From NCBI GenBank assembly GCA_002179805.1, contig NAVB01000933.1, positions 1 through 38,884 on the forward strand: a stretch of DNA of 38,884 nt. Reading direction: 5' to 3'. A program made the position numbers and the translations under genes. Source of the stretch: Acanthamoeba lenticulata (lineage: Eukaryota > Discosea > Longamoebia > Acanthamoebidae). Positions 1-9,891 of the stretch are shown piece by piece; positions within the stretch are counted from its first letter, which is position 1; each line of letters opens with the position of its first letter. The notes under the pieces were generated by a model. The model saw only the letters and a list, made by a program, of their open reading frames with translations. It made no database searches and had not been told where the DNA came from.

Positions 1-51
1 TTCCATTGACGGTGGCCTGTGCGTCCCTGTTGCTGTACAACGGCTTGATGG

Positions 52-858
52 AGGGTGGCCAACCCAGAGGAGCTCCTGGCGAGGGCGACAGCCAAGCGCG
101 AGAAGGAGCAGGCCGAGGCATAGGAGCGAGAGGCGGACGAGGTGCATTGTGTGCGCGAGGAGCTGGCGCGAGCCAAAGCAGAAGATCACTGGCGCGAGCT
201 TGAAGAGATCCAAGAGCAGGCCCGAAGGCGCGAGGCCCAGCTCGGCGAGGTACGCCTTCCTGTACCTCCTTCCTTGTCTTGGCGTTTTCTCGCTTTCACT
301 CAAGCGGGGCGCAGTCGCTGGAGCAGCGGATCGCCGAGGTGGAGGGCCATTGCAGAGCAGCCCTCGACTCAGGACAACGACAATGACACCATCGAGGCCA
401 GGCTGCGCGACCTGGAAACAGAGCGGGATGAGGCCCAGGCGGCCAAGGAAATGGCGCAGACCAAGAAATCAGAGCTGGAGCAGCGAGTGCAGGCACTCGA
501 GCGTGAGAAGGCCAACATCGCCCAGGCCCGTGCAGAGACCGAGGCCGAGCTGCGCGCCCAAATCGAGCCACTCGAAACAGCCAAGGCCGATGCCGCACAG
601 GCAAGCGCCGAGGCCGAGGCAGACGAGCTGCGCCAACGCCTCGAACAGCAGACCGACAAGGCCCAACGCGCACGAGAGGCGCTCGAGGCCGAAAAGGCGG
701 CGCGAGCCGACGCCGAGCTCGCACGCAAGCTGCTTGTGCAGGAGGAACTGACTGCCGAGCGCAAGGCTCGCGACAAGGTGGTCCAGCGCTTGACCGAGCT
801 CGAGGCCGGCAAGGCCAAGCTGGAGCAGGGTCTTAGAAACTCGACCACTTCATGGTAG
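52..858 (+). pseudogene. Coiled-coil protein fragment, probably decayed
   Basis: Plus-strand frame 1 encodes a highly charged Glu/Ala/Arg/Lys/Gln heptad-like sequence from about 52 to a TAG at 856-858, with the longest uninterrupted coiled coil from about 390 to 830. A TAG at 121-123 breaks the frame inside the same coiled coil. A plausible intron (GTACGC at about 250 to CAG at 312) separates two coiled-coil exons. Reading after that intron starts in one frame and reaches TGA near 385, while the strong coiled coil continues in another frame, which suggests a frameshift. No globular domain is recognisable, so no function is assigned. The 5' end lies outside the window and the 3' end stops 63 bp before a retroelement. 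It could be a real gene with unrecognised introns, but the internal stop and frame change favour a broken copy. Confidence 0.5.
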
Positions 859-921
859 AACCCCTATTCTTCACTATGGCAAGGTCGAGTTCATGACAGT
901 GAGTCGCATCCGCGACACAGA

Positions 922-1088
922 TGTTGGAGCATGTGCCCCAACAGGCACGCGCGACCTCACGTATGTCACACATACGACCACACTCCACACTCCGCGGAGT
1001 GTGCACCGCTCAGCAATAAAACGGGATCTGTACAATCAGTACAGTACTCCCTTCTTCTCCACCTCCACGCGCACAGTCTGCTCCTATA
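922..1088 (+). repeat. Left LTR
   Basis: This 167-bp direct repeat matches 4888-5054 with no difference that I can see. It begins TGTTGG, as many copia LTRs do, but ends TATA rather than the usual CA. It contains an AATAAA polyadenylation signal at 1015-1020 and four short inverted repeats: TGTTGG/CCAACA (922-927/938-943), GTATGT/ACATAC (961-966/970-975), an 18-bp perfect palindrome (986-1003) and CTGTAC/GTACAG (1028-1033/1039-1044). Confidence 0.95.
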
Positions 1089-1101
1089 GGTTATGGGCCC
1101 A
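1089..1101 (+). other. Primer-binding site, initiator tRNA-Met anticodon-arm type
   Basis: GGTTATGGGCCCA begins at the first base after the left LTR. It is the reverse complement of TGGGCCCATAACC, the anticodon stem-loop of eukaryotic initiator tRNA-Met. Drosophila copia and some relatives prime with a 5' half of this tRNA cleaved in the anticodon arm, and this site fits that mode rather than priming from the tRNA 3' CCA end. The tRNA sequence is from general knowledge; the match is seen directly. Confidence 0.85.
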
Positions 1102-1124
1102 TCGCTCTGACGGACCTCACAGCG

Positions 1125-4100
1125 ATGACAACCTTTTCTGTGGACTCCAACACCAACCGTCACATCCTGCGGGATCCGGCATTCTATCTGACCTGGCGCA
1201 AGACGATCTCGGCTACACTTCGTGAGTGTGGCCTGTGGGGCTACGTCACCGGTGACAACAAGGAGCCCACAAAGGTCGGAGACGAGTCTGACCTTGGGCT
1301 CCTCATTCGCAAGGCCGAGTACAGCAAGGCCAGGCAGCAGGCGGCTGGAGTGATCCTCGTCCGTCTGGATGAGAGTCTCAAGACGGTCGTGGACACACTG
1401 GAGGACGACCCCAAGGCCCTGATCGAAAAGCTCGACCAGGAGTTCAAGCCTAAGGAGAACGGCAACCGCCTTCTCCTTCTGAACCAGCTCACACAGCTAT
1501 GATGTGAGGTTGGGGAGTCACTGACCTCCTATTTTGGGCGGATCGACGCGCTCAAGCAGGAGCTGGCAGTCTTTGATGACATGAAGCTGCCTGACGTGTA
1601 CTACCTGATGGTAACCCTCAACGGGTTACCACCAGAGTATGAGACCATTCGAGTGGTCATCGAGAGTGACGCAGCTGCGGACTCTGACAAGGCCCGATGG
1701 CTTCTCCGGCGACACGAGGTGAGTGTCCGAGCCAGAGAGGGACAGACAACTGTTGAGTCTGCCAACTACGTCGGCAAGGGTGGCGGCGACTTCAAGAGGA
1801 AGAAGAAGCATGGCCAGCCCAAGGGCCAGCGACGTGGCAAGGGCGGTCAAGAGGACCGCGACGCCAAGGTGAAGTGCTACGGTTGCCAGCAGCTCGGCCA
1901 TAGGAAGGCCAACTGCCCAGAGCAGCACAGGGACGTGCATCACGTCAACACCATCGTCGAGGCCATCAGCAGCGAGTACGCCTTCATGCTGCAGCAATCT
2001 GCCAGCAGCTCCAACGACGGGAACGCGTGGTTCCTCAACTCAGGCGCCACCTGCCACGTCACGTGGCAGAGGGAGTGGCTGTCCGACTACACCGACCTTT
2101 GTGCTGAGGGGCGCAGTATCCTCCTCAGCAATGACTCCAGTTGTGCCATCGAGGGCCGTGGGACCATCTACGGCTGGGCAACGCTGCCCAAGGGCCGCCG
2201 CCGTGTCCGATTGGACATGTTCTACGTGCCGCAGCTGACCAAGAACCTCTTGTCCACGGCACGTCTGACAGCTCGTGGCTGCAAGGTCGTCATTGACACG
2301 GCTCGGTGCTGCGTCTACGACCAATGTGGCGACGTGCTGATGCAGGCCCATGCCCGTGGCAACATGCTTGAGGTCGACCTCAGCGTGGAGTGGCCAGGCC
2401 TGCCTGTCGAGTGGGCCTGCACTGTCAAGGAGCCTACGCTCCTTGACCACCACCGGCGACTTGGCCACGTCAGTGAGCGACGAGTGCGCGCGGCACTCAA
2501 GAGTGCAGGAACGGCTGTGCCAGCGGGTGCACTGGAGCCGTGCACCGTATGCATCCGCGGGAAGATGACGCGGAAGCCAGCGGCTGACGGGCCAGCGCCC
2601 AGAGCCAAGCTCCCCATGGAGCGGATCCACACTGACGTGTGTGGACCCTTCCCGCATGCAGTCACAGGTGGCTGGTGCTACTTCGTGTCCTTTGTGTGCG
2701 ACTACAGTCGCCACGCCACCGTCTACCTGCTGCGCTCCAAGGCGGAGGTCGAGACTTCACTGCGGCACTTCCTTGACCACGCACCGGCTGGGCGCAAGTG
2801 CCGCTTCCTCCGCTCGGACCGCGGGGGGGAGTACACAGGCGGCTCGTTCGCTTGACTGCTCCAGGAGCGCGGCATCGTCCACGAGATGACCACGCCGCGC
2901 ACGCCAGAGCACAATGGCGTGGCAGAACGCTTCAACCGCACCATCCTCAATATGGTGCGGTGTATGCTTATCGACAGCAGCCTCACGAAGGGGTTCTGGG
3001 CTGAGGCACTCCTCACCGCCGTCCACCTTCACAACCGGCTGCCAACGCGCGCCAACAGTGGCGGCGTGGCCCCAGTCCTACTCTGGGGCGACGGCTCGAG
3101 AGCCAACGTGTCCCATGTGGGACAGTTCGGCTCAGCCATCGAAGTGTGGCTTGCACCCGTCGAGCGGGGCAAGCTAGACCGCCGTGCAGTGCACGGCGTG
3201 TACCTTGGCCAGGGACGCGTCAACCACTCGTACCACCGCGTCTGGGTCAAGGGGCGCGTCACGGAGACGCGCGACATCCAGCTCCTGCACCCGCCAGTCG
3301 CCATGCCAGTTGACAACCCTCCCACTGGGCCTCGTGAGGTGGCGCGTGTAAGCGCCCCCGCTCACGACGCGTCGGCACTTGACAAGCTCAGCAAAGCGGC
3401 AGCCGACATCACGGTTGATGGGCCAGTCGACAGCCCTTCCTTTGTTGGCGACGGCGGCGATGAGGGCGACACACTGCCCTCCTCTAGGGACGTTTCCCCA
3501 CCTGCCACACCGCCATCCACACCGGATGCCAGTGGCAGTATGGGCCCCGTTGGGCCGCCGCCACCAACGCCTGCCCCTTTAGAGAGGAGGCACTCATCAG
3601 AGCCGACCGCCGCCTACGAAATGGGCCCTTCAAGGCCCTGTCCCACGGCAGCTATCTCAAGCGAGGGGCGTGCGGCTGCCGACACACCACAGGGACCAAC
3701 GCTGCCGGCTCCGCCTCCCAGGGCCACACCAGGGGCTGCCACAGGGGCTGTTGAGGCAGCGCCGAGGCCTGCACCGCTGCCTCCACCCCCTGGGCCCACC
3801 CCGAGGGCTGTCACAGAGGCCGTGCCAACGGCCCCTGTCACAGCCGCTCAGGTGGACAACGAGCCAGGTCTGGGCCGGTGGGAGACACCTGACGCTGACG
3901 AGGACGAGCCAGACGGTGAGCCGGGCGAGCCAGACGACGCGCTGCAGTCGCAGGCCGGGCAGAAGCGCAAGAAGCCGCCCCGCCCACCGCCACGTGCACC
4001 CTCGGCCAGGAGGCGCAAGCCCAACAGCCACATCTACAATGGGGAGTGGATTCTCCTTGCTGTAGGGGGAGACACGGCGCGCACGCCTCTCACCTTCAAG

Positions 4101-4838
4101 GCCGCCGTACGGTCGGCTGAGGCCAACCAGTGGCTGGAGGCCATGTCGGCTGAGCACAACGCCCACCTGCGGAACTGCACGTGGATCCTCGTGCCCCTGC
4201 CCAAGGGCAAGCGAACGATCGGCGTGAAGTGGGTCTTCAAGCTGAAGCAAAACGCGGACGGCAGCATTGACAAGTTCAAAGCCCGCTGGGTCGTCCGCGG
4301 CTTCTCACAGATCTACGGCGTGGACTACGACGAGACGTTTGCGCCAGTTGTCTGCGATGCCGACTGGGGTGGTGACTCGGCCACACGGCGCTCAACCACT
4401 GGAATCGTCTTCACAGTGCTTGGGGCGCCCATCTTCTGGGCTTCACGCGCGCAGAAGTGCGTTGCCCTATCTACCACCGAGGCCGAGCTGCTGGCGCTGT
4501 CTGAGACAGCTAAGTACGCGCTGTACCTACGGCAGCACCTACGTGCCCTCGGCCTCCCCGATGACAAGCCGCTCCAAGTTTTCAACGACAACCAGGCGGC
4601 CCTGCTTCTCTCTTCTACAAGGCCAGCCGCCAACGCGAGAAGCAAGCACATCGACATCCGCGAGTTTCACCTTCGTGAGACAGTTGAGGAACGCAAGCTG
4701 ACGTTCCTCTACTGTCCCACCACACAAATGCTCGCCGACCTCCTCACGAAGTCTCTTCTTCGTGCCCGCATCGAGCTGCTCCGTGCCGGCCTGAGCCTTC
4801 TGTGCCCGTCAAGGGGCGACAGCAGCAGCGGTGCGTGA
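1125..4838 (+). pseudogene. Copia gag-pol polyprotein, broken
   Basis: One frame (ATG at 1125, TGA at 4836) encodes Gag with a CCHC knuckle (CYGCQQLGHRKANC, about 1878-1919), protease (NSGA at about 2037, canonical DSGA), and integrase. Integrase shows an HHCC zinc region around 2450-2560 and a D-D-E core: HTDVCGP at about 2627, SDRGGEY at about 2815, and the Glu of NGVAERFN at about 2930. Then come a proline-rich linker, the RT N-terminus (about 4100-4350) and RNase H (about 4352-4800). TGA codons at 1500-1502 and 2853-2855 interrupt the frame. After ETFAPVV the sequence jumps directly to the RNase H motif DADW, so the RT palm including the YxDD box, the thumb and the connection are gone without a frameshift. 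No functional protease or RT can be made. Confidence 0.93.
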
Positions 4839-4876
4839 CGATCACGAACGCTCGGCCGCGCACACCATGCCTGTGT

Positions 4877-4887
4877 GGCAAGGGGCG
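4877..4887 (+). other. Polypurine tract
   Basis: GGCAAGGGGCG lies directly against the right LTR. Its position and purine richness fit the plus-strand primer site of an LTR element, though it is short and interrupted by C. Confidence 0.5.
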
Positions 4888-5054
4888 TGTTGGAGCATGT
4901 GCCCCAACAGGCACGCGCGACCTCACGTATGTCACACATACGACCACACTCCACACTCCGCGGAGTGTGCACCGCTCAGCAATAAAACGGGATCTGTACA
5001 ATCAGTACAGTACTCCCTTCTTCTCCACCTCCACGCGCACAGTCTGCTCCTATA
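4888..5054 (+). repeat. Right LTR
   Basis: This repeat has the same length (167 bp) and, by eye, the same sequence as the left LTR. It ends 49 bp before the exon 2 donor of the truncated NAGLU copy on the opposite strand, so the element sits inside what was intron 2 of that copy. Confidence 0.95.
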
Positions 5055-5103
5055 CATGGGTGGAGAGGGAACGGGGGGGGGGGAGCGAGGAGTTGTGTTT
5101 TAC

Positions 5104-5554
5104 AGAGGGGAGGCGGAGGTTGTTGCCGGTGCCGTTGACGCCCCATGAGACCGAGCAGTTGCACTGGTACTTGAGGTACCAGTAGAAGCCCGAAGTAAGC
5201 GCTACGCCCGTCGAGCCCACGATCTTCACCTGTGTAGCCCCGCCCGACCTGCCGCGGCCATGGTTGGAAAGAGAAAAAGCTGCTGGCGGAGGCTCTTGTG
5301 GACACTTACGACGAGGTGCTCAACGAATAGTAGTCGTGATCAGACAAGAACCCTGGAGGAGGAGGTTCGATTGACAGCACAAAAGCAGCGGCCGGTCCCT
5401 CACCTAAAAGGCGGACAACCAAGTCATGTGCCGCCTGGATCTGGGTGGCTGGTGGCGTAGTTGTCTTTCGCGTTGGAGCCGCAACTGTCCCGTGCAAGGT
5501 GAAGGTAGAAAAACAAAGCAACAGCACCACGACGAACCGATTAAAGGCCAACAT
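5104..5554 (-). pseudogene. Truncated second copy of alpha-N-acetylglucosaminidase (exons 1-2)
   Basis: Exon 1 (5554-5310) starts MLAFNRF with a hydrophobic signal peptide and carries the NAGLU N-terminal pattern ending HDYYSLSTSS. Exon 2 (5248-5104) is 145 nt, exactly the length of exon 2 in the intact gene at 9892-13590, with the same intron phases and the shared peptide FYWYLKYQCNCSVSW. The GT donor of intron 2 survives, and 49 bp later the copia LTR begins. None of the remaining exons is found beyond the element, where unrelated coiled-coil sequence lies, so the gene is truncated after about 130 codons. A run of 11-12 Gs (Cs on this strand) lies in the residual intron. Known family role: lysosomal GH89 exoglycosidase. 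This copy lacks the whole catalytic domain. Confidence 0.88.
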
Positions 5555-5701
5555 CCTTTGGCCTTTCGCTGTGGCTTGAAGAGGCGCAGAATGAATAAGA
5601 AAAAAAGGGAAAAAGAACAAAAAATAGTTTTTTCATCGCCTCCACACGGCCGAGAAGAAGAGTCTCTTCACAGGCTTCTTGTCCTCTTGCTGCGAGCACG
5701 T

Positions 5702-8700
5702 TTAGAACCAGTTGCGCTCGGCGTAGGGGAAGTAGAGGGTGGGCGTGAAGGTGGGCAGGAGGATGGAACGTAGGACGAGGTGGCCCATGAGACGCGGCTC
5801 GCGGCGGCACACCTCCCAAAGGCGCACGACGAGGGTCGGGAAGAGCTCGAGGAAGTAGGGCCGCTCGGTGAAGATGCGGTCGACGTGACGCCCAGAGCCG
5901 TCGCTCTCGTGCTGTTGGTATTCAAAGGGCGCGAGCGTGGCGTGCGTGTAGCAGTTGCGAATGAACCGAAGGAGGTAGTACGGCCGATCCTTGTCACGGC
6001 TGTCGTCCCAGCGGTCGCCCTTGGCCGCCCACAGGTCGCGATCGATCACCTCCCACCAGCGCACGCCGGGGCCGCGCGCAACCAGGAGCTCGAGGGTCAG
6101 CACGGTCTCCAGGCGCTTGATCTCGTCGGGGAAGTCGCGGGGCCTCAAGTTGCCCAGCGCCACGAGGAAGTTGGTCGCCTGGCGGTCGTTCCAGAAGAAG
6201 GGATGGCGCAGGATGTTCTCGTGGCACTCCTCCTGCCTCATCATACCGCCGCCTTGGCCCTGGCCGAGGTCGGCGTACCAGGCCCGGGCGCGCGGGTCGG
6301 CCTCGAGCAAGTGGTTCAACAGGTGGCGCGCCGCGGCGAGCTTGTGGGGCCAGGGCACGACGGCGGCCAGGCGAGGCCCCTCGGCCGTGGTGTGGGCCGT
6401 GGGGCCGGGCGTCCAGTCCTCCTCGCCCGTCAAGAGGTACATCAGCACGAGGCCCACGGAGAACAGGTCGCTCGTCAGCGTCGCCTGCCTGTTCCTCAAC
6501 ATCTCGGGCGCTGCATACTTGTAGGTTCCTGTGTTACGTGTTGTGTAGCGCAAAAGTATGCCAAGAATGAGCGTCAACAAAATGGCGATAAAAACAAATA
6601 AAAAAGAAAATAAATAAAAAATGGCGGCCCGAACCAGAATCCGAGGTGGCGGTGGTGCTGCCGGTTGAAGTCATGCCGGAGAGCTCCTTGGCGATGCCAA
6701 AGTCGATGAGCTTGATCTGCTGCATGGTGTCGACAAGAATGTTCTCGGGCTTGATGTCCCGGTGCACCACGTTGCGGTCTCCTCGACACAGGTCGCCCAG
6801 CGTCTTCAGCACCGACCCCACCGCATACTGCACACCACCAAACAATTTGTCAGAATAAGTAAACATTTCAAAAATCCTACGCTACAATCGAAAAAAGCCA
6901 CAAAAAAACAAAAATAAAGAATAAAATACCTGACAGGTGAGAAAGTGGGCGGGGCGGCTGCCGAGGAGGTTGTTGGCGCGCCACGACTGGACGAGCTCCT
7001 TGAGGTTGCACTCCATGAGCTCGAGCGCGATGTAGTGCTCGATCTGCGGGACGAGGCCCTCTTTCGAGGTGAGCACCACGTGCCCAAAGTAGCGCACGAG
7101 GCCCATCACGCTGTTGCGCGTCTTGAGGAGGTTGACCTCCCGATGAAACCTGATATCGACACGCGGGGCTTGCCGCGTCTTTTTGGCGATGACCACGTTC
7201 TCCTCCTCGTCGTCATCATCATCGTCATCATCATCGTCCTCGTCGGCATCGCTGTCGTCGTCATCGTGGGCCGCGCTGTCGGACGTCACGATGCGCTTGA
7301 GGGCGATCTCCATGCCGTCGTCGTACTTGAGGCCCAGAAACACGTTGGCCGAGCCGCCCTGACCGATGCGCAGGTGGTGGTTGAATACGAAGCGCGGGAC
7401 ACGCGAGCCCGGCTCGCACACGGCGCTAAAGTACTGGCTCGAGCTCGACATCCGCTTGAAGAGGTCGTAGTAGCGCTTCGAGCAGGGCTGCCACTTGTCC
7501 TGCAGCTCCCGCAGCGCCGGCTGCTCCTTGCCCAGCCGGCGGCAGCGGATGCCGGTGTGTGGTGGCGGCTTGAGGTACTCCATCAGGTCGTACTCCTCGT
7601 AGCCGTCGGGCCTCGGCGTGTTGCGGCCCGACGTGCGCTCGTCGGGATGCTGCTGCTGCTGGTCGTCCTTCTCGTCGTCATCGTCGCCCTCCTTGACCGA
7701 CGACGGCGGGGACAGCGAGTCCCGGCGGTCGCGCGACGGCTTAGCCGGCGCCTTGACTAAGGGCTCCTGGCGCGGCGCCGGAGCAGCGATGGGCTGCTGC
7801 GTCTGCTGGTGCTGCTGCGGCTGCTGCTGCTGCTGCTGAGGCTGCTGGGGCTGCTGCTGGGGCGAGATCATGTGCTGGGGCGTGGGCCCGATGCCCGGGT
7901 GCCCCATGGGGCTCCAGATGCCCGGGACGGACATGCCCGGCGGGAAATACTGCATGTGCGGCATCATCATGCCGTACGGCGCATGCATCTGGTACAGCGG
8001 CTGCACTTGGTAGCGGGCCTGGGCTTTGGCCTGCCCTTGAGGCTGGGCCTGAGCTTGCGCCTGGGCCTGAGCTTGAGCCTGAGCTTGGACCTGGGCGGCT
8101 TGCGCCTGAATCTGAGCGGCTTGCTGCGCTTGAGCCTGAGCCTGAGCGTAAGCCTGGGCCTGGGCCTGGGTCATGGCCGCCATCGGCTCGTAGGCCATTT
8201 GCTGCGATACCGGCGCCTGATGCGCCGTCTGCTGAGGCGGGTGCTGCGACGGCGGGGGCGCTGTGTGATGACTCAAGAGCGCCGCCTTGTGGTCCACGAC
8301 CGGGGCGCTGGTGGCCGAGGCCGCAGCCGCCTTTGCCTTGGCTGCCGTGTAGCGCTTGCAGAGCTGGGTGAGGTAGGCGTGAGGCCGCAGGTCGGTCGTG
8401 GGCCGGTCCTCCCAGTAGCTGGGCGACAGGTGGATGTCGAAGCATTCCCGCCATTTATCACAATAAGGATTCGAACAAATATTCATGAAACCTGAACCTG
8501 CTTGCGTTGATCACGGTGGGTGAGAGTTTGATGATCAAATCAATAAAAATGACGAAATAATTGGAAAGACGGAATCGGACCAGCGTTGCCCTTCTGCGTC
8601 TGGACCCAATAATGAAAGCCGGCTGTGTGCATGACGTAGCGCAGAGGCACATAGAGCTGGCCGCCGGGCGAGCCGAGAAGAATGCTTTCCACGCCCGATC

Positions 8701-9682
8701 GAAGCACAGCTTTCTCGAGATCGTAGGGCACAAAGTCCTTCGGGGGCACGAGCTCGCCCGGCAAATGGGCGAATGGGCAGTACTTGCCGCGGGCGGGGCA
8801 CTTGTCCGGCGGCGAGTAGGAACACATCTTGACCTTGGCCAGCGCGTTGTAGGCCTTCATCTCCGGATGCACATAAAAACAATTCGCCCACTTGAAACAT
8901 TTACCTGAACCCACCAGGCCAGTTCGAGTTGGATGACCGAAACAAAGCTTGCCGTGAGTTTGACGGACAAAAGAAAAGAACGAAGCCGGGGGGGGGGGGC
9001 GGCGGCGGAGCGTACTCTTGTACTTAAGCCAAAAACGACAGAGTTCGAAAGGGCGAGTGACCTCCTCGTTCTGCACGACGGCAGTCGCCTTCGTGGGGAA
9101 GAGGTCGGCCATAGACATGACTATCATCGATGACGAGTTGTCCCCATCGTGCACATACTTGACCTTCACCGTCCCGGGAGTACCATCCTTGATTTTGACG
9201 TAGCTGGGCGGCTTTCTAAGTTCGTCCCACGTATGTGCAAACAGACATCTGATCTCGCGCGGTGAACAAGAAGCTCCAAATAAAAAAATAAAATAAAATA
9301 AATAAAATGAAATGGGAAAGCACCTGCAAAGTGAAGTTGGCGATGCAAAAGATTGCGCGTTTCAGTCATAAAATACATACATCAGCAAGATGAAGCTTAA
9401 TCCATAAACAAATAAAATAGACCTAAAATTGATCGATAAATCTGAATTTGTTTGCAAGAATTAGCTAAACACAAGATACAACGACAAACACACGTACTTG
9501 TCGGCCTTTCGATAGGTACAATTTACGGCACCACGTTTGCCATTTGCACCGTACGGACCATCAAAAAGATCATTGCCATTATGACAAGGTAAACAGCCAA
9601 CGTCAAGGCGATAGTCATAATTCACTGTAGGCACTTGTGAAAACAAAACTTTCAACTCATCGCCAGTGACATACTGCTCCAT
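5702..9682 (-). CDS. CCCH zinc-finger / Ser-Thr kinase / KEN-RNase fusion protein (IRE1/RNase L-like)
   Basis: Best exons, 5' to 3': about 9682-9498, about 9363-9324, 9253-9016, 8904-8581, 8491-6930, 6827-6635 and 6528-5702 (stop TAA at 5704-5702). The first two and their splices are uncertain. CCCH fingers: [21 protein letters not shown] (C-x9-C-x5-C-x3-H, split by an intron), a C-x7-C-x6-C-x3-H finger at about 8825-8764, and [16 protein letters not shown] at about 8475. A Q/A-rich stretch (about 8190-7800) follows. The kinase has the loop [10 protein letters not shown], lysine [13 protein letters not shown] and DFG, so it looks active, plus a 20-odd-residue Asp/Glu insert after the lysine strand. 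HPFFW then opens a KEN domain with the nuclease signature [11 protein letters not shown] (R-N-x3-H). No transmembrane segment is seen, so a soluble RNA-binding kinase/RNase is inferred. The extreme N-terminus may be wrong. Confidence 0.82.
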
Positions 9683-9891
9683 CGTGTTGCCAAGATTGCC
9701 TAGGGTTGCCACACAAGCAAGCCCAACGCAGCTTTTTGGCAAGCATTTTATGCGCTAAAATGATTGGAATGTTGTTCCACCGAAGCAGAAAGAGGCGAGA
9801 ATTTTAGTCAAGAAACAAACTCTGACATGTCCAGATGACGTTGGTGGTTCTGTGGCGCAGAGGGAGGGCGTGTGGCTTCTCCAAGCAAAAG
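9683..9891. promoter_or_regulatory. Shared divergent upstream region
   Basis: About 210 bp separates the probable first ATG of the CCCH-kinase-KEN gene (minus, 9682) from the NAGLU ATG (plus, 9892). Both genes would be transcribed outward from here. No canonical promoter motif is clear. If the upstream in-frame stretch to 9742 belongs to the kinase gene, the gap shrinks to about 150 bp. Confidence 0.45.

Larger units (their letters stand above)
922..5054 (+). mobile_element. Ty1/copia LTR retrotransposon, non-autonomous
   Basis: This 4133-bp element has 167-bp direct terminal repeats, a primer-binding site directly after the left LTR, a single gag-pol frame and a purine-rich tract before the right LTR. 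The order gag, CCHC knuckle, protease, integrase, reverse transcriptase, RNase H identifies Ty1/copia (Pseudoviridae). The LTRs look identical by eye, which implies a recent insertion. The polyprotein is nevertheless damaged: TGA at 1500-1502 and 2853-2855, Asn in place of the protease catalytic Asp, and most of the RT palm missing. The bases flanking the two LTRs (ACAGA and CATGG) do not form a target-site duplication. It must have been mobilised in trans by an intact relative, or it moved or recombined after damage elsewhere. Confidence 0.95.

Noticed and set aside
369..848. 159-codon minus-strand Ser/Ala-rich frame
   Set aside because: Antisense of the coiled-coil stretch; such Ser/Ala runs are the expected reverse of Glu/Ala/Arg codons.
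5060..5085. G-run beside the right LTR as a G-quadruplex or origin signal
   Set aside because: A single homopolymer of 11-12 Gs plus scattered short runs; more likely intron low complexity or slippage.
4802..5185. Frame running out of the right LTR into flanking DNA on the plus strand
   Set aside because: It ends in the antisense of NAGLU exon 2, so the peptide is a chance frame and not a fusion protein.
7809..8495. Long plus-strand Leu/Arg-rich frame opposite the kinase gene
   Set aside because: It is the antisense of Q/A- and Pro-rich codons in the real minus-strand exon and has no domain.
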